A stretch of DNA of 64,000 nucleotides from Ariolimax columbianus (taxonomy: Eukaryota > Mollusca > Gastropoda > Stylommatophora > Arionidae). Each line of letters opens with the position of its first letter. Position 1 is the first letter of the stretch. Of the stretch, positions 25,945-35,469 are shown piece by piece. Made by a program: the position numbers and the translations under genes. The stretch covers positions 12,948,196-13,012,195 of the forward strand of contig JAVGWX010000019.1 of assembly GCA_036924085.1 (NCBI GenBank), given 5' to 3'. The notes below the pieces were generated by a model that worked only from the letters and a program-made list of their open reading frames with translations, made no database searches and was not told where the DNA came from.

Positions 25945-26310
25945 ACACCTGACTTATGTTCTGCACTAAAATCATCGATCTATGTAGTCCTTGCTCGCTT
26001 TCACCAAGCATAAATGTGTCATCCGCAAATCTGAGATTATTTATTGATGGTCAAAAGATAAGGATTTCTGGTATTTCCTGTATCTGTCGAATCATACATT
26101 TTGTGTAAATGTCAAACAGGCTCTACTCTTTTTCTACACTTCTTCATTTTGAGAAAATTCTGCCAGATCTTACAGTACCACTTTTTCTCCCAGTGCAGGT
26201 TATCCAATGTTCTGATGTCTTCTACCTCCACATTTATTTATCCAGACACGCAATTAGCTGCTCAAGCTTGAATTTACCAATTGTCTTTTTGTAGTCAATA
26301 AACGAAACAT
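25945..26310 (-). pseudogene. LINE-L reverse transcriptase core, antisense
   Basis: On the minus strand from 26310 the translation gives VSFIDYKKTIGKFKLEQLIA, matching the motif A region (FxDYxKAFDxV). It then runs through several stops to LFDIYTKCMIRQIQEIPEIL and NNLRFADDTFMLGESEQGLH, with the catalytic FADD at about 26016-26030. The GVRQGC block is blurred by frameshifts. Endonuclease and C-terminus are not seen. A distinct lineage from the other LINEs here. Confidence 0.78.
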
Positions 26311-26334
26311 CACCTATTTTTTATTGCTTCTGTA

Positions 26335-26527
26335 TATTATTTCTGCTAGTATATTCTTTCTGCTAGTATATTCTTTCTGCTAGTATATTCTTTCTGCTAG
26401 TATATTCTTTCTGCTAGTATATTCTTTCTGCTAGTATATTCTTTCTGCTAGTATATTCTTTCTGCTAGTATATTCTTTCTGCTAGTATATTCTTTCTGCT
26501 AGTATATTCTTTCTGCTAATATATTCT
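26335..26527. repeat. 17 bp minisatellite, about 11 copies
   Basis: Unit ttctttctgctagtata repeats almost perfectly. The last unit has ctaatata. Confidence 0.97.
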
Positions 26528-27010
26528 TTCATTGCAACAATGCTGTTCTTCAATTAAGAGGTAACTTGCTGTAAATCTGCATTTTATTAATTATTTTTCA
26601 AATTCATATATTGAAATAAAATTATACTTCTTGATTTGAAACGAATTCCGTCAGAATGACCATGGTGTAGTTTAACGAACTATCGCTGTAAACATGTCAA
26701 CGACTTTGCACAAAATTAGATTACGGTGCCAAATCAACAAAATCATATTTCCCTTCCTTTCCTCGGTAATGAATGTGCGAATTTGAAGAGGTGTCACTGT
26801 CCATTTTGTAATAAAATAGACTTTTGTTATTCATCTGTGCAAAATGATGAAGGTGTCAACATTGTGAAGACAAATTTGGAAAAATACGCAGTAAAAATAA
26901 TTGCAATGTCAGGAACGATATTTTTTGCTGAATTAAGTAAAACGAATTAAACACAAATAATTACCTAGCTACTAAGAATAAATGTAAATTGAGTGTTTCA
27001 AATACTTCTC
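26528..27010. other. No recognisable gene
   Basis: Unique AT-rich sequence. The 74-codon frame at 26726 is unrecognised. Confidence 0.4.
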
Positions 27011-27300
27011 TCCAATCAATCAATAAATCGATCAACCAATAAATCAATCTATTAATCAATTAATTAATTAATCATTAAAAAAATCAATCAATAAATCGAT
27101 CAACCAATCAATCAATCTATTAATCAATTAATTAATTAATCATTAAATCAAACAATCAATAAATCGACCAACCAATCAATCAATCCATTAATCAATTAAT
27201 TAATTAATCATTCAACCAATCAATCAATAAATCGATCAACCAATCAATCAATCTATTAATCAATTAATTAATTAATCATTCAACCAATCAATCAATCAAT
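27011..27300. repeat. 68 bp higher-order repeat of AATC/AATT units, four copies
   Basis: aaatcg occurs at 27025, 27093, 27161 and 27229, exactly 68 bp apart, within a field of aatc, aatt and acca tetranucleotides. A microsatellite that became a longer-period repeat. Confidence 0.9.
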
Positions 27301-27309
27301 TTAAGTGCC

Positions 27310-27620
27310 GCCTTCAGAATGAAGATTGGCTGCAAAGGATCTTCAGAATTCTCTATCTTTCGCCCTGGTGGTACACACAGACAGACTCCTGCTCGCCCAT
27401 CGTTTGATGCTATCCTCCCACTTGTATCTTTGCCTACCTGACGGTGCTCAACTCCCACTTGTATCATTGCCTACCTGACGGTGCTCACCTCCCACTTGTT
27501 ACATTGCCTACCTGACGGTGCTCACCTCCCATTAACCTTTCACTCAAGTTTGGTTTTTAACAAGAGTGGCATGTCTTCTAATCTGACCAAAATATAGGAT
27601 TTGTTGGCTCTTTATGCCTT
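27310..27620 (-). pseudogene. LINE-N, C-terminal RT tail, antisense, internally amplified
   Basis: On the minus strand from about 27620: ILYFGQIRRHATLVKNQT, then a 37 bp segment in three copies, then GRQRYKWEDSIKRWASRSLS, KDREF and FAANLHSEGGT. This is the FGHxxR / GRQRxRWxDxI / DRxxWRxLV order of LINE tails. The triplicated segment (plus strand: cccacttgtatctttgccta then cctgacggtgctcacct, 27416-27530) sits inside the coding region. Confidence 0.6.
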
Positions 27621-27709
27621 TCTATAGATTCTCTTTTCAATCTACCTTCTACATTACATCTACATCTGTTAACCGTTGTTTCCACGAAATTCGACAAATT
27701 CATCTGTTG

Positions 27710-27975
27710 TTTTTGTTGTTGGTTTTGAATGCCCACAATGAGTAGGTTTCCTCTTTCGTGCGTCCTGAAAAGGACGTTACGTGGCGGGTTGCAGTAACTT
27801 TCCTCACATCCCGAGTGTGCTGATAAAGGTGGACAAGGGTCTTCCAGGAGATTGTGCTATGCTTGGCTTCATCTGCGTGTCGCTCATTATTACAGGGATT
27901 ATGTCGATTCCTCACCTTATTAGCCAAGCTGCCATGAAAACAGCCCGTTTTCAGGAAGGCTATGAGGAAGCCAAG
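27710..27975 (-). mobile_element. Rep-2 dispersed repeat, copy 2
   Basis: Matches 5765-6012 and the reverse complement of 58613-58905. Shared blocks: gtggcgggttgcagtaactt, tcctcacatcccgagtgtgc, gtgtcgctcattatta and agctgccatgaaaacag. A short GTT-rich stretch at 27704-27722 corresponds to the (AAC)n end of copy 3. Confidence 0.72.
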
Positions 27976-28000
27976 GTGAGGATTTTGGCCAGTATGATTT

Positions 28001-28302
28001 CCTGAACCAGACTAACATGTCTGACCAGTTTTTTTTGCCTGACCAGACTAACATGTCTGACCAGTTTGTTTTGCCTGACCAGACTAACATGTCTGACCAG
28101 TTTGTTTTGCCTGACCAGACTAACATGTCTGACCAGTTTGTTTTGCCTGACCAGACTAACATATCTGACCAGTTTGTTTTTGCCTGACCAGACTAACATA
28201 TCTGACCAGTTTGTTTTGCCTGACCAGACTAACATGTCTGACCAGTTTGTTTTTGCCTGACCAGACTAACATATCTGACCAGTTTGTTTTGCCTGACCAG
28301 AA
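28001..28302. repeat. 36-37 bp minisatellite, about eight copies
   Basis: Unit cctgaccagactaacatgtc then tgaccagtttgttttg, with a 37 bp variant (gtttttg) and an atatc variant. Each unit holds tgaccag twice, so it is itself an internal duplication. Confidence 0.95.
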
Positions 28303-29690
28303 GTTATTCTTTCTTTCCACCAATTATCCTGCACATCTTAACCTCCAAGGACTCTATCCAATCTTCAAACTACTTCTCACAGTCAATGTTTCCGCAGCAT
28401 ACGGTATATTTGAATATTTATAACAGTTGATCGTTCTTGCTTTTACTCTAATTTTGTCTACAATTCAAAAGAGGAAAGAACAATGGCAGATATTAAATGT
28501 GCCCAGCCCACATTTTTTGTGGAATTGAACTCAACAGAGGACATATAAATAACAAATATTTTATTTGAAAAACTTCAGAGGACCTAGCGTACTAGGCCAC
28601 GTCGCCTGCTGGCAAAGCTTGTTTATTTCACTACAACAGAAAAACAATATTTGCCTTACAAGGAATTCGATCTGCTGCCCTCCTTGTCGGCAGGCAGGCA
28701 TCGAAGCTGTTCGGCCAGCGCTCCCCTCTGGTCATCACTGTAGAAATATCATATTTTCAAGCATCACTCTGAGTTAGGATTCGTTGCTGTATTTTTAGTG
28801 GGGTTATAAATTAATAATAATAGTGCAAGTTTGACACAATGTTCCTCCAAATCTGTATCCATCTCTATTGGCCTTACTGTGGAAAACAGAGCCATGCATT
28901 TAAGCCAAATAATATGGCGAAAAGGTTTTCTCAAACGTTTCTCCTTATTAACATATCCATTATATCACGTGTTCTCTTAACATAAAAACATTGACATAGA
29001 AGAAGTCAAAAATAGCTGGTTAAAATAAACGTACAAAATTCTCAGGAGAATATTCTTCTTGTCATTTTTTACCTTTTTCCAGGATAACGAGTCAGAATTA
29101 CATTGTATCCATTCAGGAAGCCTGTACACAATCACATGTAATCTAGTTGTAGTGGTTTACGTAGCAACAAAAAAATTATGATTGGGGAAATAGATAAGGA
29201 ACACACAAATATATCCATATATATAAATATATATAAGCGCATGTTGTTACATTACGTAATCATGAACGTCAATCCAACCGGTATACCGTAGGTGAGGAGG
29301 CCAACAGCATGTTGTACATATTCTGCTCCTTTCGTTGCTGTACCAGTGTAGACCTAAGCGTTGTGCCAAACGGTCTCGCTATCCGTGTTTGGGGGCCTCG
29401 TAGACGTGTTTAATCATAATGTCACCAAAACGTTGCTCACTATGTCCATATGACCAGCTCAGCCGTATTTGCACGGTAATGCGTTATTACGGCGCCCCGA
29501 AATAGTTTGATTGTCACATTTCATCACTTCGGATCAGACCCCATATCGATATAGTTAGTATACGCCTTTCCATTGCTTCATCAGTAACTCGAAGCTTCTC
29601 ATCGTCTACTTTGCGCGATTATCACTCGCCACAACACTACATCACAGCTGGAATGGCCAATGAATGAAAGGTATGTTCTCTTGCTGTGGT
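28303..29690. other. No recognisable gene
   Basis: About 1.4 kb of unique AT-rich sequence. No feature I can support. Confidence 0.45.
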
Positions 29691-29691
29691 G

Positions 29692-29866
29692 TCTTCTTCT
29701 TCTTCTGCGTTCTTTCTCAATCTCCCGCTACAAAGACATGAACAGGGTTTCGCAAGTAGTAGGATGAAGTCCGGAGAACGGAATACATTGTGTCGCTAGT
29801 TTGCAGCTTGACTGCGATATTTGCACCTTTCGGTCCGACACATCCGTCTTCGGCAAGGCTGTGGTG
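29692..29866 (-). mobile_element. SINE-A copy e, 3' half, antisense
   Basis: Reverse of copy b's subfamily: tcttcttcttcttctgcg (the GAA tail), then tctcaatctcccgctaca, to gacacatccgtcttcggc. The same 5' breakpoint as copy b suggests a shared short master. Confidence 0.8.
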
Positions 29867-29904
29867 TATGTTATCGAACAGAATATTTCGGCCAAACTGT
29901 CAAG

Positions 29905-30265
29905 ATACTTATTTGGCTAGGCTTCGTCCGTTCTCAATCTCCCGCTACCAAACCTTGACACGGGCTTAAGTAGCAGAATGTAGTCCAGAGAACGGAATGC
30001 CTTGTGTCGTAGCTTACAGCTTGACTGCGATATTTGCACCTTTCAGTCCAACACATCCGATTTCAGAAAGCATTTTTTGAGTACCGGGTTAGCATTCCCT
30101 CTTCGATCCCTTCCCCTTAGCCAGTCTGCTCTGTTGCGGTTTGTTATCCTGGATCACCGCGTGGAGGTGTAGAAGGGTCTTGGCAGCTGTTTCGCTGGCC
30201 CTGACGCTAGCAGTCAGCTATGGGTAGCTGACCGCTGCAGCTCATACATTATCAGCATCTTGACC
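29905..30265 (-). mobile_element. SINE-A copy f, full length, antisense
   Basis: Full-length reverse copy. Its own 5' end reads gtcaagatgctgataatgta and its 3' end acggacgaagcctagccaaa (GCCAAG-type tail). Lies about 40 bp from copy e in the same orientation. I see no duplication with certainty. Confidence 0.83.
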
Positions 30266-31224
30266 CCATATACTTATTTAATGTGGAATTGTTGCTATTG
30301 TTCCTAATTACAAAAGGTGCACACCAAGTGTGGAAAAGGCAAGACAATTACTTGACATGGGAAGACGGCTTCAAGTCGAAAGTGTACTGGACAAGTTCGC
30401 ATTGCGTGAACTGATTAACAAATACAGTTATCAGTTCAAGGACGATTGTAAGGAGCATTGAATTTATCAAAACGGCTGAAGCAAGGACCAGTCTATCATG
30501 GTGATGTAAAACTATGAACCAGGAGAGACGCCTTCTTATAGGATTTAAGAGGGTAGATTACACAATCGCAACAGATAGACTGATTATCGAAGCAGATTGC
30601 AAATAGCGTTACACTAACCTCTTTACATCATAGGCTGAAATCCCCCCAAATTATGGAAACAAGAGATAGATCGGATTACAATTATTGAACCTGATTAGAT
30701 CCTCTATGCCACTGTTTCCCAACCACCGGTTTTCAGAAATTTCCCGTTTTTCAACGAATAAGTTATTTTAACACTTTACCTGCGAAGTTCACACTAAGTT
30801 GATTTAAGCTATGTTAACATGCTGTTCGTATTTTCAACTACAAATTTTTGTGCGAAGACTTTGTTTAGTGATCAAAACCAAACAGAAGCCGGACGGATGT
30901 CAATGGGTCGCTTTGTCTCTCAGAAACAACGCTACTGCCACGATTATCACTTATTCAGGCAAAGAAGCATCAACAGATTTCGCACTAACTTTATTTGTAA
31001 GAAATATTGCTTTCTCAAAAGTTCAAGTCGTTTTGTTGTTATCATTTGTTATTTACTGCCGGTTTCTGGTCAGTTTAATTAACTATAATTTTCAATTTAT
31101 TATATTATATTTAAAAACTAACACACAAAATATTATATAAATGACAATTATCATTTATGTCTGCGCGACCCGCGACAACTTTATCAAATTTTCACCTGTC
31201 AGATAATTTGTTTTCGCATTTTCA
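30266..31224. other. No recognisable gene; short open fragment near 30300-30461
   Basis: A frame with no start gives RCTPSVEKARQLLDMGRRLQ, then VESVLDKFALRELINKYSYQ, and stops at 30461. It looks protein-like but I cannot name it. The 109- and 87-codon frames near 30811-31140 are not recognisable. Confidence 0.3.
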
Positions 31225-31375
31225 CAGGTTCTAGAACTTTATTTCCTATTTTACCCAGTCCGAGATATTTTTATCCTATTTTACCCAGTCCGAGATATTT
31301 TTATCCTATTTTCGCCATTCCGAAAAATGTTTAAACTGTTTCTCCGGTTCGAGAAATTGTTGTCCTATTTGACCG
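31225..31375. repeat. Approximately 31 bp degenerate tandem repeat, four to five copies
   Basis: tttttatcctattttaccca then gtccgagata, repeated with growing divergence to the right (gccattccgaaaa, ccggttcgagaaa). Confidence 0.75.
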
Positions 31376-31399
31376 GTCCAATATTTTCTTTGATCGCTC

Positions 31400-31750
31400 G
31401 CTGAAGATCTCTTACTCCATCAGCCCATATGCCCGCCCAAAACCTGGGCCAACCCCAATGTACAATATTCAGCTTCTCGAGGCTAATACAAGCGTCCGAG
31501 AAAGACATACGCCGAGGATGTCCCAGGATGACCTGATGACGCAGAGGCAGCATGGGCAGTCATAAAGAACGCCGCATGTCAGGCCGCCAAGCTAATCACC
31601 GGCTCAAGGTCCACAAAGCGTCAGGAATGGCTCTCCGATATGAAATCATACTCCAGAAGAACTCAGCCAGACTTCGAAATGACCACCCTGAACGACGACG
31701 GCTGAAAGGCCAATTCCACGCGGCGAACAGAGCAGATCATAAACGCTTTC
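31400..31750 (+). pseudogene. LINE-C, part 1: linker upstream of the reverse transcriptase
   Basis: Coding remnant ahead of the RT. One frame reads DAEAAWAVIKNAACQAAKLI (about 31530-31590). Another reads LRNDHPERRRLKGQFHAANR and ADHKRF, ending at the 10 bp target site aaacgctttc (31741-31750). Reading continues after the SINE-A insertion at 32155. The segment corresponds to the region between endonuclease and RT in RTE-like elements. The endonuclease itself is not visible. Confidence 0.65.
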
Positions 31751-32154
31751 GGGATCAAGATGCTGAGCAGCACATGAGCTGCAGTGGTCAGCGACCCATA
31801 GCTAACTATTAGCGTCAGGGCCAGAGAACCATAGCTGCCAAGACCCTTCTACACCTCCACGCGGTGATCCTGGATAACAGGCTGTATCAGGGCAGACTGG
31901 CTAAGGAGAAGGGATCGAAGAGGGAATTCTAACCCGGTACTCAAAAAATGCTTGCTGGAGTCGCATGTGTTGGACCGAAAGGTGCAAATATCGCAGCCAA
32001 GCTGTACACTGCGACACAACGCATTCCGTTCTCTGGACTACATTCTGCTACTTAATCCCTTTCATGGTTTGGTAGCTGGAGATTGAGAACGAAGAAGAAG
32101 AAGAAGAAGAAGAAGAAGAAGAAGAAGAAGAAGAAGAAGAAGAAGAAGAAGAAG
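31751..32154 (+). mobile_element. SINE-A copy g, full length, inserted in LINE-C
   Basis: Starts gggatcaagatgctgagcag, has the A-box-like agctgcagtggtcagcg, and ends after ttgagaacgaagaag in a (GAA)n tail of about 60 bp (32094-32156). The exact 10 bp aaacgctttc lies on both sides (31741-31750, 32155-32164). The host LINE reads ...ADHKRF before and KRFLNEIADKVEGG after, so removal would be seamless. The long pure tail suggests a recent insertion. Confidence 0.92.
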
Positions 32155-33206
32155 AAACGCTTTCTCAACGAAATTGCTGACAAAGTCGAAGGTGGCCTCA
32201 GACCTCACGACCTCATACCCGCCTATCAGGCTCCTCCGTCCTGGAGGCAAGCATAGAGTTGATGAATAAGTCTGACAGCTCCATGTGCTCGTCATACGAG
32301 TAAGTAGCGAACAGGTGGAAGGAGCACTACACGTATGCTCTTAACCATCTACCGGCATCGACATGCTGGATCTATCTGCTAAATCTCCTGATCCTTCCCC
32401 AGATATGGGATCCCATACTATAGCTGAAGTCCTTTCCGCCATCCAGAAACTCAGAGATGGACGAGGGGCTGGCCCGGATCACATCTCGCCGGAGCTGTTG
32501 AAACACGCGATCAACCCAATCAGTTCTGCCCTCCATCACTTATTCCTGCAATTATGGAGGACAGGACACGTCCCGGCCGACTGGCGCGATGGAATCGTCG
32601 CCTTCTTGTACAAAGACAAAGAGAGTCGCAAAGACTGCAGTAATTACAGGCCTATGACACTACTATCGGTTCCGGGGAAGGTGTTTGCTCACGTGCTACT
32701 GGCCAGACTCGAGCCTTTCTTGATCACAAAACCCCGCCCACATCTTTCTGGCTTCACCCCGGGTCGTTCTACAACCGACGATATCCTTGCTCTGCGCCTC
32801 TCGCCGAACTGCACCGGGCCTTCAATTGCCCCTTGTACTCTGCATACATGGTCCGCCTTCGACTCGGTTGATCGGCTGGCTCTATGGAACGCCCTCCAGG
32901 GAATAGGCCCCCCCCTCCCCTCTGTTAAACTTGATCAAGGAGCTACACAAGGGCATCGGCGCCAGAATTCGGCTGGGTGGCAGTCTCTCTGACAGATTCC
33001 CCACGTCTTCTGGCGTAGATAACAGGGATGTCTTCTAGTTCCCGACCTATTCTTCATATTGACTGACTTCTTGACCGGCTCATCGTGCACCAAGAGGGTA
33101 TTGCTATTGATCAGTCAACCTTCACTAACCTTGCCTTCGCGGATGACATTGTCCAGTTCGGCAAAGACAGATCTGCGCTGCAGTGTACTCTGGAAATGCT
33201 AAACAG
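32155..33206 (+). pseudogene. LINE-C, part 2: reverse transcriptase, first half
   Basis: RTE-like RT. After KRFLNEIADKVEGGLRPHDL the frame from 32363 gives IAEVLSAIQKLRDGRGAGPD, ELLKHA, DWRDGIVAFLYKDKES, NYRPMTLLSVPGKVFAHVLL, SGFTPGRSTTDDILAL and a degraded motif A (WSAFDSVDRLALWNALQGIG). It stops near 32992. The frame from 33085 gives the catalytic NLAFADDIVQFGKDRSALQC (FADD near 33143) and EMLNSE, where the 34 bp array begins. The GVRQG block is damaged. Confidence 0.88.
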
Positions 33207-33818
33207 TGAAACGCCCTTTCTATGCCTGTTTATATCCTGGACCAACGCCCTTTCTAGGCCTGTTTATATCATGGACCAACGCCCTTTCTAGGCCTGTTTA
33301 TATCCTGGACCAACGCCCTTTCTAGGCATGTTTATATCCTGGACCAACGCCCTTCCTAGACCTGTTTATATCCTGGACCAACGCCCTTCCTAGACCTGTT
33401 TATATCCTGGACCAACGCCCTTTCTAGGCCTATTTATATCCTGGACCAACGCCCTTTCTAGGCCTGTTTATATCCTGGACCAACGCCCTTTCTAGGCCTG
33501 TTTATATCCTGGACCAACGCCTTTTCTATGCCTGTTTATATCCTGGATCAACGCCCTTTCTATGCCTGTTTATATCCTGGACCAACGCCCTTTCTATGCC
33601 TGTTTATTTCCTGGACCAACGCCCTTTCCATGCCTGTTTATATCCTGGACCAACGCCCTTTCTATGCCTGTTTATATCCTGGACCAACGCCCTTTCTATG
33701 CCTGTTTATATCCTGGACCAACGCCCTTTCTATGCCTGTTTCTATCCTGGACCAACGCCCTTTCTATGCCTGTTCATATCCTGGACCAACGCCCTTTCTA
33801 AGCCTGTTTATATCCTGG
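33207..33818 (+). repeat. 34 bp minisatellite inside LINE-C, exactly 18 units
   Basis: Unit accaacgccctttctaggcc then tgtttatatcctgg, 34 bp, 18 times with no gap. Units 2-9 mostly carry ctagg or ctaga. Units 10-17 carry ctatg. The last unit runs straight into accaagaccaaagttcagag, the normal LINE sequence ISWTKTKVQS, so the unit derives from that coding segment. Three units span 102 bp and pass through all three frames, which makes the 189-codon frame from 33528 a 34-residue periodic artefact. Confidence 0.96.
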
Positions 33819-34480
33819 ACCAAGACCAAAGTTCAGAGCCTTATTTCCGACACAGCACTCCAGAGTATTGAAACCAAAGGCCACATTGCGGAGGGCACCA
33901 ACGAATTCATCTATCTCGGTAGCATGATATCTTCTGATCCGCGCAGCGGTCCCATTATGGCAACGCGGATCGGACTAGCGTCTGCTATGCATGACCTCCA
34001 ACGTGTGTGGAATAATGACAAGATCTCTCTTGAGACAAAGATCTGGATCTACCAGTCTTGCGTTGTTCTAGTCCTGCTCTACGTCTCCGAAACCTAAACA
34101 TTGCTGAAACACGACATGTCGAGGCTAGAAGCCTTCAACATGCGCAACCATCGGCGTATCCTGGACATCCGATGGCATGACTACATCTGCTACGCGGAGA
34201 TCTCTGCTAAAACAGTTCTTCTCCCAATCTCAGAAACACTTGAGCGACGCCGAATGTTGTACAGCAGAACCAGGAAACCCCAGCCCATGAGTTATTACAC
34301 AGGTCGTTCCTCAGCGTCAAAAGACTTCCCCCGACTGGATGGAGGCACAGAAGAGGCCGTCCTCGTACGGTATTGCTCAAGCATATATCAACCTCCACCT
34401 CCGCCCTGGACGAGACCTGGAACCCCACCGAAACAGTGAGTGATGGATGTGGCCGGGCCTCAGATGCTTAAGCGATCATT
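33819..34480 (+). pseudogene. LINE-C, part 3: RT C-terminal region and tail
   Basis: Continues TKTKVQSLISDTALQSIETK, FIYLGSMISSDPRSGPIMAT, RIGLASAMHDLQRVWNND, SLETKIWIYQSCVVLVLLYV and SET, then a stop in place of Trp (34095). The frame from 34101 gives LEAFNMRNHRRILDIRWHDY and ISETLERRRMLYSRT. The end is an AT-rich cattattattactt tail near 34475. Typical RTE-like order (YLGS, LLYVSETW, FNMRxxRxILxIxW). Confidence 0.85.
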
Positions 34481-34974
34481 ATTATTACTTATTTCATATT
34501 TTCGCCTTCCTGCTGGTGTGAAAAGATTGGTAAACACTACAGTTCATGCCATCAAGCAGTCAAAACCAGGCCCACGTCAGAAACAGATGGGTCAAACATT
34601 GACGTCCTTAAAGATGGAGGTGAGATTCTAGCATGCGCTGGTAAAGCTATTTCATAAATGCTTTGCAACACAACGAATTCCTGCCCAGCAGAAATCCTTT
34701 AAGACTATTCTAACCCACAAAACGGGAGAAGCCGAACTTCTTGTATACTGCCGCCCAATGTGTGTAGAACCTATACTATACAATATATTTACACTTACTT
34801 TAGTTATTGCCATTATAATCAACAGGCAACTCGACATGGATCAAACTCTTGAACAAATCGGTTCACAACTGACCATTTCAATACGATAAATCAACTGATG
34901 AAGAGAGCATGTGAACTGCGCATGTCCTGTACTTGTGGAATTGATGGAAAGAGCATGTGAACTGCGCATACTCG
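34481..34974. other. No recognisable gene
   Basis: Unique sequence. A 41-46 bp direct repeat (agagcatgtgaactgcgcat at 34901 and 34950) lies at its right side. Confidence 0.4.
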
Positions 34975-35440
34975 TATGCCCTGTACTTATTGATTAAGAA
35001 AAAAACCTTCGACAATATCGAAATAAATGCAGTGGTAAATGCTCTCAGAAGTAAAAGCATTTCCGAAAACTATGCAATCATGATTGAGGAAATCTAATAT
35101 GGCTGCTATTCAACAATTAAAGTAAACCACCGTCCAGTATATATTTCGATAGCAATAGGAGTTGGATAAGGCGATAACATCTTGCCCAAGTTATTTACAG
35201 CAGCTTTCTATGGGATCTCTCAACAGCTATATCGGGTCGTTAGAGACGTAAATATAAATGGCAAAAGGTCAACACATCTACGACTGTCAGACGAAATTAT
35301 GCTCGCCAGTCAGACCATGACGAGGGCCAACTATCCATTAGTGGTCTAAATAAGTTCACAAAAGCTGCCGATTAATAAAACGAAAACACCATTACCTAGA
35401 AATCCTGAGAAATCTAAACTGTCAAAAGCGTGACATAAAG
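34975..35440 (+). pseudogene. LINE-J reverse transcriptase core
   Basis: Decayed RT. One frame gives KKKTFDNIEINAVVNALRSK (motif A region, normally KAFDxVE), SISENYAIMIEEI, then IAIGVG, a stop, GDNILPKLFTAAFYGISQQL (normally GVRQGDxISPKLFTAALE), VNINGKRSTHLRLSDEIMLA (FADD changed to LSDE) and INKTKT. Catalytic residues are damaged. The fragment ends where the large 15/18 bp satellite begins, at the point where the RT thumb would start. Confidence 0.8.
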
Positions 35441-35469
35441 ATGGGAGAAGTAACTAGTCGTGCTGTCAG

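Noticed and set aside
33528..34097. 189-codon frame starting in the 34 bp array as a real start for LINE-C protein
   Set aside because: The N-terminal part is array sequence read through all three frames. Only the part after 33819 is LINE.
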